This document shows, one piece after another, positions 42,808-51,131 of a stretch of DNA of 64,000 nucleotides. The notes under the pieces are model-generated. The model was not told where the DNA came from, did no database searches, and was given only the letters and a program-made list of their open reading frames with translations. The translations under genes were made by a program, and so were the position numbers. This DNA comes from Lysobacterales bacterium (lineage in GTDB: Bacteria > Pseudomonadota > Gammaproteobacteria > Xanthomonadales > Rhodanobacteraceae): assembly GCA_002632325.1 (NCBI GenBank), contig NSJK01000002.1, forward strand, positions 124,001 to 188,000. The letters are read 5' to 3'. Positions within the stretch are counted from its first letter, which is position 1. Each line of letters begins with the position of its first letter.

Positions 42808-42953
42808 CCCAACTTCTCCTGGCAAACCTCGGCTGATGCGGACAGCGCGGTCAATGATCCGGACGGGCCGGCGACCGGCCCGTGGGCAGCGCAGCGGCGC
42901 CACAACGAGGCCGGTCTTCCGCGTTCAAATGTGTACATGTTCGGTACTGATTC

Positions 42954-42986
42954 AAAAAAAAACCGCTCGGCGTGAACGCCGAACGG
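42954..42986 (-). terminator. Intrinsic terminator between the moa/mob operon and narG
   Basis: On the minus strand the sequence CCGTTCGGCGTTCACGCCGAGCGG forms an 11-pair stem with one U-G wobble and is followed directly by nine T residues. It is the clearest Rho-independent terminator in the window. It lies ~147 bases before the narG start and ~107 bases after the DUF7009 gene. Confidence 0.9.
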
Positions 42987-43054
42987 CTGTGTGCTGTCGT
43001 GTCAGTCCTTGCGACGTCGATAGACGACGTCCGCTCACGGCGTTGCTCGCGGCA

Positions 43055-43096
43055 AGTATACGCTGCGGCCTTCGAAACGCACTTGATTTGGATCAG
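43055..43096 (-). promoter_or_regulatory. FNR/DNR-dependent promoter facing narG
   Basis: CTGATCCAAATCAA (43096-43083, minus strand) differs from the FNR palindrome at one end base. TATACT (43060-43055) follows at 29.5 bases from its centre, predicting a start at about 43048 and activator binding at -41.5 (class II). The next gene in this direction is narG, but the intrinsic terminator at 42986-42954 intervenes. A 7-base-pair hairpin (43013-43031, stem GACGTCG) is encoded in the leader before it. Confidence 0.75.
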
Positions 43097-43467
43097 TCGC
43101 GAGCTTCGTCGGGTGCGGACTTGACACGGCGCTGCGCTCCGCGCTTGCGCACGCTGTCGCGCACATCGACCTCGAAGCAGAGCTGCACGCTGCGTCGTGG
43201 TCCGATCGGCAAATCCCATTCGAGTCCATCGCGGCACGGCAGGCGTGCGACGTAGTCCGCGAGTTGCTGGCGCGGAATCCGCAGGCACCACGCCGCGGCG
43301 TCGCCCTGCAGTTCAAGCTCGGCATCGACGACTTCCATCCGTTGACGACAGACGACCTCGTGACTCAGCCAGGTGAGATTTTCGATCCAGCCCTGATCGA
43401 GCAATCGCGCGAGATCCGCCTCATCGATGCGCAGCCGCACGCTCTGTTCCTGCATCTGGATCTTCAT
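43093..43467 (-). CDS. DUF7009-like conserved protein of the molybdopterin operon
   Basis: A 124-residue protein of unknown function beginning MKIQMQEQSVRLRIDEADLA. It resembles small beta-rich proteins (DUF7009) that recur next to molybdenum cofactor genes. Its ATG overlaps the mobA stop (ATGA), so it is the last gene of this operon; the intrinsic terminator follows ~107 bases on. The tail (after ~105) is basic. A link to cofactor synthesis or insertion is inferred from position alone. Confidence 0.65.
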   Translation of the reverse strand: MKIQMQEQSVRLRIDEADLARLLDQGWIENLTWLSHEVVCRQRMEVVDAELELQGDAAAWCLRIPRQQLADYVARLPCRDGLEWDLPIGPRRSVQLCFEVDVRDSVRKRGAQRRVKSAPDEARD

Positions 43468-44024
43468 CGTCCAAGCTCCCGCCATTGCTCAGGGGTATTG
43501 CAGTTGAGAAGTTGCGCACGCTGCGTGTCGGTCAGTGGCAGGCTGATGCCGTCGAGTGCGGCATGCAGCGCGCGCAAGGAACGCTGCGGCGGCGGCAACT
43601 CCAGGGCCTGCCGCAGCCACGCACGGCTGCGATCGTTCAAACGCAGACGCAGCGGCAGCACGTGATCGACGAAACAGGCGCAGTCGGCGTCGATGCTGGC
43701 GAGCCTGCGCAGCAGACTTGCATCCAGCATCGGCATGTCGACTGGCACCACCACCAGCACGCCATCGGCGAGGTGTGCGGCAACGCTGCCGAGCCCACCC
43801 AGCGGACCGAGCCCGCCGGTTTCGTCGGCGATGCCATCGAAAGCGGGGTAGTCACCACTGACGAGGACGCGCTGCGCACCCGCCTCGCGCAGCAAGCCGC
43901 GCATGTGTTCGATCAGCGATCGGCCCTGCCAGTCGAGCAAGGCCTTGTCGCGGCCCATGCGGCTGGAACGCCCGCCGGCGAGGACGACGCCGGTCCAACC
44001 CGGTTCAGTGCGCGTGTCCGTCAT
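43464..44024 (-). CDS. mobA: Molybdenum cofactor guanylyltransferase MobA
   Basis: Attaches GMP from GTP to molybdopterin to give the MGD form used by NarG. It has 186 residues. The nucleotide-binding start is VVLAGGRSSRMGRDKAL (13-29) and the metal-site Asp is in VPVDMPML. The ATG lies 20 bases inside the end of moaE, while the stop overlaps the DUF7009 start. Confidence 0.95.
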   Translation of the reverse strand: MTDTRTEPGWTGVVLAGGRSSRMGRDKALLDWQGRSLIEHMRGLLREAGAQRVLVSGDYPAFDGIADETGGLGPLGGLGSVAAHLADGVLVVVPVDMPMLDASLLRRLASIDADCACFVDHVLPLRLRLNDRSRAWLRQALELPPPQRSLRALHAALDGISLPLTDTQRAQLLNCNTPEQWRELGR

Positions 44025-44502
44025 GCGCGTGCGGGGCCGCGTGGCCGTCGGCTGCATCGCCGCACAGCGAACAGCCTTCGCTCCAGATGCTGTCGCCGTC
44101 GACGTAATGCTCCTGCTTCCAGATCGGGCTTTCGTGCTTGACCGCCTCGATCACCATGCGGCAGGCGCGAAAGGCTTCGTCGCGATGCGGCGTACCCGCC
44201 GCGATCACCACCGCCAGATCGCCGACCGCGAGGCGACCCTTGGCATGGGCGATGTAGAGCTTGAGGCGCGGGCCGAACTCGGCCTGCGCACGCGCGGCAA
44301 TCTGCGCGAAGCCATTGAGTGCGAGCGCATCGAACAGGTCATAGCTGATGCCGACGACCTTGCGCCCGTGGTTGAGATCACGCACGCGACCGATGAACAC
44401 GTCGATGCCGCCGAACGCAGGATCGGAGACGAAGTCGATCGCCGCCGCGGGATCGAGCCTGCCCTGCGCGGCATCGACCACCGCAAGATGATGACGATCC
44501 AT
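44005..44502 (-). CDS. moaE: Molybdopterin synthase catalytic subunit MoaE, with Cys/His-rich tail
   Basis: Large subunit of molybdopterin synthase, transferring sulfur from MoaD thiocarboxylate onto cPMP. It has 165 residues. Active-site lysines K122 and K129 (VKHESPIWKQEHY) match K119 and K126 of E. coli, and the conserved arginines are in FIGRVRD and GTPHRDEAFRACR. After the normal end a ~20-residue extension holds CSLC (144-147) and five histidines (HAAPHAHDGHAH), a likely metal-binding tail not found in E. coli MoaE. The start is two bases after moaD. Confidence 0.95.
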   Translation of the reverse strand: MDRHHLAVVDAAQGRLDPAAAIDFVSDPAFGGIDVFIGRVRDLNHGRKVVGISYDLFDALALNGFAQIAARAQAEFGPRLKLYIAHAKGRLAVGDLAVVIAAGTPHRDEAFRACRMVIEAVKHESPIWKQEHYVDGDSIWSEGCSLCGDAADGHAAPHAHDGHAH

Positions 44503-44504
44503 GT

Positions 44505-44765
44505 TCAACCTCCACTCACCGGCGGCAACACCGCCACGCGTCCGTCGACTGGCAGCGCATCGCCATCGCGCAGGATGCTGCGCTCGTCGGCGAGCGCGCA
44601 TTTGCCGAGCAGACCCGCACGCGGCGCCGGCCATTGCGACTGTGCATGCGCAGCGAGCGCCGCACGCAAGCCCGCCACGCCGGAATCGTCCGCCAGTTCC
44701 AGTTGCAGGCGCGCATCGGGTTCGCATTCGCGCAAGGCACCGAACAGGCTGATCTCGATCTTCAT
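44505..44765 (-). CDS. moaD: Molybdopterin synthase sulfur carrier subunit MoaD
   Basis: Small ubiquitin-like protein whose C-terminal glycine carries the sulfur. It has 86 residues ending in PPVSGG, the double glycine required for activation. The start ATG (MKIEISLFGALREC) overlaps the moeA stop as ATGA. Confidence 0.95.
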   Translation of the reverse strand: MKIEISLFGALRECEPDARLQLELADDSGVAGLRAALAAHAQSQWPAPRAGLLGKCALADERSILRDGDALPVDGRVAVLPPVSGG

Positions 44766-46018
44766 GCCTCCCATCCCTCCAGTCCCGCAGACTGCAGATG
44801 ACCCAGCCCGTAGATCCGCACCAGTGCGCCCGGCGCGACTTCGCCGGCGTCCTCGTCGATCACCACCCAGGCGTTGGCCTGCAGCAGCGGCGCGAGCTTG
44901 AACGACTCCTGTCCGCCCAGAACCTGCGCCGTGAGTTGTCCCTGCGCATCGCAGTGCAGACGTGCCTTGAGATGGCGCCGCAGAGCGACCGGCTTGCCTG
45001 CCGAGTTCGCGAGCCGCACGCGCAGCGCACGTTCCTGCGCCATGCCCAGCAGCACGCGCAGCGCGGGCTCGACGAAGAAACGCAAACCCACCACGCTCGA
45101 CACCGGATTGCCGGGCAGGCCGAAAAACAGCGCGCCGCCCGCAAGCTGCGCGAACAGGAGCGGCTTGCCCGGACGGATGCGCACCTTGTGGAACAGGATC
45201 TGCGCGCCCTGCGCGCGCAGCACGTCGGGAATGAAATCGTGGCGTCCCATCGACACCGCGCCGGTGCTCAGCACGAGATCGACGCTGCTCGCGAGCACCT
45301 CATCCAGCGCTGTCACGAATGCGTGCGCATCGTCACCGACCACCTGCTGCGCGACGAGATCCGCGCCCGCTGCGCGCAGGCGCGCGGCCAGCAGCGGCCC
45401 GTTGCTGTTGCGGATCTGCCCCGGCGCGAGCACCTGACACGGATCATCGACGAGCTCACGCCCGGTGTTGAGCAAGGCCACACGCGGGCGGCGTATGACC
45501 TCGACCTCGGCCACGCCCAGCGAAGCGAGCACGGCCAGATGCTCGGCGGCCAGGCAAGTGCCCGCATCGATCACGCGCGCGCCGCGCGCCACGTCCTCGC
45601 CACGCCGGCGCACATGCTGGCCCGGCAGCACTTCGGCGCGCAGGGCGATGCGCGCCGGACGTCCATCCGCATCACGCGCGAGCACTTCGATCTGTTCCAC
45701 CGGAATCACGCTGTCCATGCCTTCGGGCAGGCAGGCGCCGGTCATGATTTCCCAGGCACCGTCACCCGCGTGCGCTTGCGCATCGCCCGCTGCGCTCGCA
45801 CCGATCACATCCCACTGCATGCCGGCGCCGAGCGGACTCGATCCGACGCGCAGCGCAAAACCATCCATCGCCGAATTGGCGAACGGCGGCAAATCCTCGC
45901 CACTGTCGATCGCGCTTGCGAGCACGCGACCCAGCGCCCGCGCCGCGCCGATGCGCTCGCACGGCAGGCGCGCACACTGCGCGCGGATCAGCGCGAGTGC
46001 TTCGTCGTAGCCGATCAT
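44762..46018 (-). CDS. moeA: Molybdopterin molybdenumtransferase MoeA
   Basis: Inserts molybdate into adenylated molybdopterin. It has 418 residues, standard length with all four MoeA domains. The family motifs PPFANSAMDGFALR (domain III), TGACLPEGMDSVIPVE, LNTGREL, the MPT-binding STGAVSMGRHDF and GLPGNPVSSVV are present. ATG overlaps the moaCB stop. Confidence 0.96.
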   Translation of the reverse strand: MIGYDEALALIRAQCARLPCERIGAARALGRVLASAIDSGEDLPPFANSAMDGFALRVGSSPLGAGMQWDVIGASAAGDAQAHAGDGAWEIMTGACLPEGMDSVIPVEQIEVLARDADGRPARIALRAEVLPGQHVRRRGEDVARGARVIDAGTCLAAEHLAVLASLGVAEVEVIRRPRVALLNTGRELVDDPCQVLAPGQIRNSNGPLLAARLRAAGADLVAQQVVGDDAHAFVTALDEVLASSVDLVLSTGAVSMGRHDFIPDVLRAQGAQILFHKVRIRPGKPLLFAQLAGGALFFGLPGNPVSSVVGLRFFVEPALRVLLGMAQERALRVRLANSAGKPVALRRHLKARLHCDAQGQLTAQVLGGQESFKLAPLLQANAWVVIDEDAGEVAPGALVRIYGLGHLQSAGLEGWEA

Positions 46019-47016
46019 GCGTGCGGCCTGCCGTCGATCATCGCCAGCGCATGCGCGAGCAACGGCGCGAGGATCGTCATCGTCTGGCGCGCTGCGCGCG
46101 GGCTGCCCGGCAGGGCGAACACCAGCATGCCCCCGAGCTGCACCACCTCGGCCCGACTGAGCCAGGCCAAGGGCGTGTGCTGCGCGCTTTCGCTGCGGAT
46201 CATTTCGGCGAGGCCCTCGACGCGACGATCGGCCACCGCGCGCAAGGCTTCAGGACTGAGGTCGCGCGCGCCCAGGCCGGTGCCGCCCGTGCACAGGCAG
46301 ATGCGGATGCCGCTTGCGGCCAGTTCACGCAAGCTCGTGGACAAGGGTTCGATGCCGTCGGCCAGCACGCGCATCACCTGCACATCGGCGCCCAGATGCT
46401 GCAATCCCTCGCGCAGGATCGGCCCGGACTCATCGACGTAATCACCGCGACTGGCGCGATCGCTGAGCGTGAGCACCGCGCAAGGCACGCCGTCGAGGCG
46501 CGCAAGATCGCGCGGCCGATAGTGCGCGCGCTCGTCGTCATCAATGCCGTCAGGGTGAATCCACAATCCCTTCTTGCCACCTTCCTTGAACAACAGGCGG
46601 ATGGCGCCGAGCGCGAGCGCCGGCTCGACCGGTTTGGTGAGGTCATAGAGCGTGAGCAGGGCCGCGTTGACACCGGCGAGCGCTTCCATCTCGACGCCGG
46701 TACGCGCCTGCGTCGCGCATTCGCAGTAGACGCGGATCACATGACGTGCGGGCACCGGCACGCAGCGCACGCGCACCAGTTCGAGTGCGAGCGGATGACA
46801 CAGCGGCATCAACGCCGAGGCCATTTTCGCGCCCTGCAGTCCCGCGATTTCGGCCATCACCAAGGCATCGCCCTTGGGCAGACGACGCTCGACCACGGTG
46901 GCAAACGCCTGCGCACCGGGAAGGAATTCGCCGACTGCGACCGCGCGGCGGCGCGTGATGCGCTTGTCGCGAATATCGGCCATGTGGAAGGCGGCGTTAC
47001 TGTCGCTCTTGTCCAT
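46015..47016 (-). CDS. moaCB: Bifunctional MoaC-MoaB fusion
   Basis: A 333-residue fusion. The first half is MoaC, cyclic pyranopterin monophosphate synthase (MADIRDKRITRRRAVAVGEF, ERRLPKGDALVMAEIAGLQG, MPLCHPLAL); the second half from ~175 is a MoaB/MogA domain that adenylates molybdopterin (AVLTLSDRASRGDYVDESG, CTGGTGLGARD). Both active sites appear complete. The fusion puts an early and a late step on one protein and is common in Xanthomonadales. It starts two bases after the moaA stop. Confidence 0.95.
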   Translation of the reverse strand: MDKSDSNAAFHMADIRDKRITRRRAVAVGEFLPGAQAFATVVERRLPKGDALVMAEIAGLQGAKMASALMPLCHPLALELVRVRCVPVPARHVIRVYCECATQARTGVEMEALAGVNAALLTLYDLTKPVEPALALGAIRLLFKEGGKKGLWIHPDGIDDDERAHYRPRDLARLDGVPCAVLTLSDRASRGDYVDESGPILREGLQHLGADVQVMRVLADGIEPLSTSLRELAASGIRICLCTGGTGLGARDLSPEALRAVADRRVEGLAEMIRSESAQHTPLAWLSRAEVVQLGGMLVFALPGSPRAARQTMTILAPLLAHALAMIDGRPHA

Positions 47017-47018
47017 GC

Positions 47019-47999
47019 TCAGCCGCCGATCGACGCGAGGTGTGGCGTGATGCCGGTGTTGCCTTCGTGCAAGCCATGCCCCGCCGACTTGAGATGAAGC
47101 TGGGTGGCGATGCGTGCAACCAGAGCCTCGTGGTCGGCGTCGGACTGCAGCAAGGGCCGCAGCGGAATGCCGAAATCGCCGAACAGGCACAGGCGCAGGT
47201 CGCCACGTGCAGTCACGCGCAGACGATTGCAGCCCGCGCAGAAATCCTTGGCGTAGGGCGCAATGATGCCGATGCGGCCGCGATAGTCGGGATGCTGGAA
47301 TTCGCGCGCCGGGCCGGCATCGCTCGCGCGTTGGCGCAGCGTCCAGCCGGCAGCGAGGAGTTGCTCCTCGATGAGCTGCGCGCGCAGATGGTGGCGCGCG
47401 AAATACTCGGCGTTGTCGCCGGTGCGCATGAGCTCGATGAAGCGCACGGCCAGATCGCGCTCACGCAGGAATTCGAGCCAGTTCGGCAACTCGTCGTCAT
47501 TGAGTCCACGCAGCAGCACCGCATTGAGCTTGACGGAGTCGAAACCCAGTCCCAGCGCCATCTCCACGCCTTCGCTGATTTCGGCGTGGCGATCGTGCCC
47601 GGTGATCGCGTGAAAGCGCTGCGCATCGAGGCTGTCGAGACTCACGTTGAGCGCGGTCAGACCCGCCCTGCGCCACACGCCGACATGACGCGGCAGCAAC
47701 GTGCCATTGGTGGTCAGCGCGATGCGTGTGATGCCGGGCACTGCAGCAATCGCCTCGATGATCTGCGGCAAGTCCTTGCGCAAGCTCGGCTCACCGCCGG
47801 TGAGGCGGATCTTGCGCATGCCCAGCGCGGCGAATGCGCGCACCAGCCGCAGCACTTCGTCGCGATCGAGAAAGCGCGGCTTGCCGTCCGCCTGATAACC
47901 ATCAGGCAGGCAATAGCTGCAGCGGAAGTTGCAGGCTTCGGTCAGCGACAGGCGCAGATACGGAAAGGAACGCCCGAAGCGATCGGTGAGGATCGTCAT
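47019..47999 (-). CDS. moaA: GTP 3',8-cyclase MoaA (radical SAM)
   Basis: First step of molybdenum cofactor synthesis. It has 326 residues. The radical SAM cluster cysteines are C23, C27 and C30 (CNFRCSYC) and the second cluster is CAGCNRLRVTARGDLRLC near the end. GGEPSLRKDL binds SAM. The usual GG C-terminus (SIGG) is present. Start ATG has GGAG about seven bases upstream. It is the first gene of the operon, with a Moco-riboswitch-like leader and an FNR/DNR promoter. Confidence 0.97.
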   Translation of the reverse strand: MTILTDRFGRSFPYLRLSLTEACNFRCSYCLPDGYQADGKPRFLDRDEVLRLVRAFAALGMRKIRLTGGEPSLRKDLPQIIEAIAAVPGITRIALTTNGTLLPRHVGVWRRAGLTALNVSLDSLDAQRFHAITGHDRHAEISEGVEMALGLGFDSVKLNAVLLRGLNDDELPNWLEFLRERDLAVRFIELMRTGDNAEYFARHHLRAQLIEEQLLAAGWTLRQRASDAGPAREFQHPDYRGRIGIIAPYAKDFCAGCNRLRVTARGDLRLCLFGDFGIPLRPLLQSDADHEALVARIATQLHLKSAGHGLHEGNTGITPHLASIGG

Positions 48000-48012
48000 G
48001 TACCACTCCATT

Positions 48013-48126
48013 CCAATCACGGGAGGCCGGCGCGTTTCCACATCGACCCGGTGGCAACAGCCACGGCGTGCCGGCCATATTCCGCAGAACCCAGGCCAGC
48101 GCGCTTGGAGGTTTCGCAGGGATTGA
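48013..48126 (-). promoter_or_regulatory. Candidate Moco RNA (molybdenum cofactor riboswitch)
   Basis: The moaA leader can close a P1 helix (CAATC at 48125-48121 with GATTG at 48018-48014). It contains AAACCTCC, GGCCTGGGTTCTGCGG, GGCCGGCACGCCGTGGC with a GTGGC-TGTT-GCCAC hairpin, and GCCACCGGGT, blocks I recall as conserved in the Moco RNA motif in front of moa operons. It ends ~14 bases before moaA and overlaps no other gene. The call is by memory of the consensus; a covariance search would settle it. Confidence 0.72.
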
Positions 48127-48140
48127 CCTGCTTGGTGCGC

Positions 48141-48182
48141 AGTTTAGCGGCAATCCGCGGCGGCAGGGTTGATCAGGGTCAA
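48141..48182 (-). promoter_or_regulatory. FNR/DNR-dependent promoter of the moa operon
   Basis: TTGATCAGGGTCAA (48169-48182; read as its complement on the minus strand) keeps TTGA-N6-TCAA. On the minus strand TAAACT (48146-48141) lies 29.5 bases from the centre, the same geometry as the narG-facing promoter, predicting a start near 48134, just ahead of the riboswitch candidate. Confidence 0.72.
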
Positions 48183-48265
48183 CGCCACGCCCTTCGTCCG
48201 ATCATTCCGCTGCATGTGGCCGGCATGCGAAAATCCCCGTTCTTTCCGACCACATTCCCGCGTCC

Positions 48266-48670
48266 ATGCAGATTTCCAGCTTCGACGAACTCCTGCGCGC
48301 TGCCCACCAGCAGAGCGAGCCGCAACGCCTGCTGTTCGTGTTTGCGCGTGTCGAATTGCCCGCCGCGGCGACCACCGACCAGCGCGAGCGCTTCGAACGC
48401 CGCGAAGGCGGCACGCTGACGCTGGCGCTGTGCGTGGACAAGGCGCCCGAACAAGTGGAGAGTTTCGCCGCGCTGGCCGCCGAATCCGAACACACCGGTC
48501 AGGACTGGGACCTGGTTTTCGTCAGCAGCCTCAGCGGCCGCGGCGGCATTGCGCCCAACAGCGACGAGGCGGTGCAGCCACTGCGTTTCATGGTCAACGC
48601 GATCAACAACGGTCGCGTTGCCGACTTCGCCACCTTCGACCGCAACGGCGACGTGGTGCAGTTCGGCTGA
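48266..48670 (+). CDS. Conserved hypothetical protein of Xanthomonadales
   Basis: A 134-residue soluble protein (MQISSFDELLRAAHQQSEPQ...). It resembles a small protein found in xanthomonads, often wrongly labelled as a ribonucleotide reductase subunit; it has no such motif. A conserved-looking end is GRGGIAPNSDEAVQPLRFMV and FDRNGDVVQFG. It is divergent from moaA with 266 bases between. The start has no obvious ribosome binding site. Function unknown. Confidence 0.75.
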   Translation: MQISSFDELLRAAHQQSEPQRLLFVFARVELPAAATTDQRERFERREGGTLTLALCVDKAPEQVESFAALAAESEHTGQDWDLVFVSSLSGRGGIAPNSDEAVQPLRFMVNAINNGRVADFATFDRNGDVVQFG

Positions 48671-48694
48671 GCGTCTCCATGCGCTGTCCAGGGC

Positions 48695-49198
48695 TCAGGC
48701 CGCGGTCGCGCTCATCAGCAAGGCAAACCACAGCACCAGCGCGGCATAGGCGCCCGCCAAAACGTCGTCGAGCATTACGCCCAGTCCACCCTTGAGCTTG
48801 CGGTCGGCCCACGACACCGGCCACGGCTTGGTCACGTCGAACACGCGAAACAGCAGAAAGCCAGCGAACAGCCACGCCCAGCCGTGCGCAAGAAACAAGA
48901 GCGGCAGCAGGGCGATCCACTGACCGACGAATTCGTCGATCACCACCGCGCCGGGATCGCTGATGCGCAGCCGCGCAATCGCCACCTTCGATGCCCACAC
49001 GCCGAGCGCGAATACCAGCGCGATCACGCCGAGCACGAGGGGCCACGGCAGTTCACGCAAGATCAGCCACGGCAGCAAGGCTGCGGCCGAACCTGCGGTG
49101 CCCGGTGCAACGGGACTGAGACCCGAACCGAAACCACAGGCGATCCAACCGGCCGGATGGCCGAGCAAGGCACGCCGCTGCGCCGCGTCCAGGCTCAC
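48695..49198 (-). CDS. pgpA: Phosphatidylglycerophosphatase A
   Basis: Inner membrane enzyme making phosphatidylglycerol. It has 167 residues with four helices. Motifs GFGSGLSPVAPGTAGS (~23-38) and DPGAVVIDEFVGQWIAL (with Asp/Glu ligands), plus FRVFDVTKPWPVSWADR and GGLGVMLDDVLAG, define PgpA. Start GTG overlaps the thiL stop as GTGA. It is the last gene of the riboflavin operon. Confidence 0.94.
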   Translation of the reverse strand: MSLDAAQRRALLGHPAGWIACGFGSGLSPVAPGTAGSAAALLPWLILRELPWPLVLGVIALVFALGVWASKVAIARLRISDPGAVVIDEFVGQWIALLPLLFLAHGWAWLFAGFLLFRVFDVTKPWPVSWADRKLKGGLGVMLDDVLAGAYAALVLWFALLMSATAA

Positions 49199-50166
49199 GC
49201 GAAATGTTCCCAACCCGCCCGCGTCAACACGATCTCCTCGCGCTGCGCATCGAGCAGGCGCACGCCCGCGCCCGCGACAACACGACCGATGCGTGTCGCG
49301 CCGCAGCCGCTGCGCGACAGATCGCGCAGGATAGCCGCCTCGTGTGCGGGTGAAGCGCAAAACGCCAGTTCGTAGTCGTCACCGCCGCTCGCCTGCAAGG
49401 CAATGCGTGTGGCTTCGTCGCAGGCGCGAAGCAGCGCTGGCGAGGCCGGCAGCAAGGGCGCATCAACCTCGATGCCAACGCCGCTGCGTCGCGCGATGTG
49501 GCCCAGATCGGCAAGCAAGCCGTCGGACACGTCGATGCAGGCACTGGCCTGCGAGCGCAGCGCGATGCCAGCCGCCACGCGCGGCGTCGGCCGACGCATG
49601 CGTTCGAGCAGCGGCGCCCGCAGTGCATCGCCGAGATTGCTGAAGGGTGCCGTACGGGCTTGCGTGCAGTACAGACCGGCCACTGCGTCGCCGAGTGTGC
49701 CGGTGACGAACACGCCATCGCCGACGCTGGCGCCGACGCGACGCAGGGCGCGACCCGCGGGCACGAAACCGAGCACGGTCACTCCGATCGCAAGCGGCCC
49801 GCCGGTGGTGTCACCACCGACGAGGGCCAGATGATGCTGCCCCGCGAGCTCGGCGAACCCGGCCGCGAATTGATCGACGAAGTCCGCATCGGCCTGCGGC
49901 AAGGTGAGGTTGAGCAAGGCCCAGGCCGGTGTCGCACCCATCGCCGCAAGATCGGACAGATTCACTGCCAGCGACTTCCAGCCGATGTCGCGTGGCGCGG
50001 CGCCGTGCGGAAAATGCACGCCATCGACCAAGGTGTCGGTGCTCACCGCCAATTCATGTCCGGCCGGCGGTGCGAGCAGCGCGGCATCATCACCGATGCC
50101 GAGCAGCACGTCGGCTCGCACGAGCGAGCAATGCGCGCGAATTCGTTCGATCAGTTCGAACTCCAT
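49195..50166 (-). CDS. thiL: Thiamine-monophosphate kinase
   Basis: Phosphorylates thiamine monophosphate to the active diphosphate. It has 323 residues. Family motifs: GIGDDAALL, STDTLVDGVHFP, NLSDLAAMGATP, GGDTTGGP and IDVSDGLLADL. The ATG is eight bases after nusB. It would convert de novo thiamine phosphate; imported free thiamine would need another kinase first. Confidence 0.95.
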   Translation of the reverse strand: MEFELIERIRAHCSLVRADVLLGIGDDAALLAPPAGHELAVSTDTLVDGVHFPHGAAPRDIGWKSLAVNLSDLAAMGATPAWALLNLTLPQADADFVDQFAAGFAELAGQHHLALVGGDTTGGPLAIGVTVLGFVPAGRALRRVGASVGDGVFVTGTLGDAVAGLYCTQARTAPFSNLGDALRAPLLERMRRPTPRVAAGIALRSQASACIDVSDGLLADLGHIARRSGVGIEVDAPLLPASPALLRACDEATRIALQASGGDDYELAFCASPAHEAAILRDLSRSGCGATRIGRVVAGAGVRLLDAQREEIVLTRAGWEHFA

Positions 50167-50173
50167 CCTCGCG

Positions 50174-50632
50174 TCAGCCGCGCGCCGCGTACTCGGCCGC
50201 ACGCCATTGCGCGGCGAGTTTGTCGAGCACGCCGTTGACGTAGGTATGACCATGCTCGGCGCCGAAGCGTTTGGTCGCCTCGACCGCCTCGTTGATCACC
50301 ACGCGATAAGGCACGTCGATGCGCTCGCGCAGCTCGAACGCGGCGATGCGCAGCGCCGCGCGTTCGATCGGATCGACGCGCTCGACTTCGCGATCGAGCA
50401 GCGGCGCCAGCGCCGCATCGAACTCGCCGTGCAGCCGCACCACGCCGCGCACCAGTTCCTCGAAATAGGGCAGATCGGCGATCTGCATGTCCTGCTCGTG
50501 ACGGAACTGCTCGATGATGCTTTCGACGCGATTGCCCGACATCTGCCAGGCGTAGACCGCCTGCAATGCGCGCCGCCGCGCCCGCGAGCGCGCTGCCGGA
50601 TCGATGCCTGATGTATGCGATGGATGGCTCAC
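50174..50632 (-). CDS. nusB: Transcription antitermination factor NusB
   Basis: Binds boxA RNA with S10 during rRNA transcription. It has 152 residues, all helical, with [17 protein letters not shown] near the start and [13 protein letters not shown] and [10 protein letters not shown] at the end. The GTG overlaps the ribH stop and has GGAGG six bases upstream, better than the GTG four codons earlier. Confidence 0.95.
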   Translation of the reverse strand: MSHPSHTSGIDPAARSRARRRALQAVYAWQMSGNRVESIIEQFRHEQDMQIADLPYFEELVRGVVRLHGEFDAALAPLLDREVERVDPIERAALRIAAFELRERIDVPYRVVINEAVEATKRFGAEHGHTYVNGVLDKLAAQWRAAEYAARG

Positions 50633-51087
50633 AGCTTCCTCCACAGATCGATCATTTCCAGCGCTGCCAGCGCCACCTCTTCGCCCTTGTTGCCATGCTC
50701 GCCGCCGGCACGCGCCTGCGCGTCGGCATGGCGCTCGACCGCGAGCACGCCATTGAGCACGATGATGCGCCGATCCAGTGCCACGCGCATCAACGCCTGT
50801 GCGCAGTTGTCGGCCACGTGCTCGTAGTGGCGCGTGTCACCGCGCACCACGCAACCCAGCGCAATCACTGCAGCAACGCGCCCGGCAATGCGGTCGGCGG
50901 TGGGCGCGATTTCCCAGGCACCGGGCACGCGGATCAGGTCGATCGCTTCATCGACCACGCCATGCTCGCGCAGACAGCGCAGCGCGCCCTCGACCAAGGC
51001 GTCGACGATGCTCGGATTCCAGCGACTGGCAATGATGGCGATGCGCACGTCAGCGGTCGGGCGCACTTCGCCGTGGTAAGTCGGCAT
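50629..51087 (-). CDS. ribH: 6,7-dimethyl-8-ribityllumazine synthase
   Basis: Penultimate step of riboflavin synthesis. It has 152 residues with [40 protein letters not shown] (catalytic His) and [11 protein letters not shown]. It lies 44 bases after ribBA. Confidence 0.97.
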   Translation of the reverse strand: MPTYHGEVRPTADVRIAIIASRWNPSIVDALVEGALRCLREHGVVDEAIDLIRVPGAWEIAPTADRIAGRVAAVIALGCVVRGDTRHYEHVADNCAQALMRVALDRRIIVLNGVLAVERHADAQARAGGEHGNKGEEVALAALEMIDLWRKL

Positions 51088-51131
51088 CGATCAGGGTTCC
51101 ATGCAGGCGGCCGCGACGCGGCGTGTGCGCA

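Noticed and set aside
48266..48670. Ribonucleotide reductase subunit
   Set aside because: Similar proteins carry that label in databases by memory, but 134 residues without any reductase motif cannot support it.
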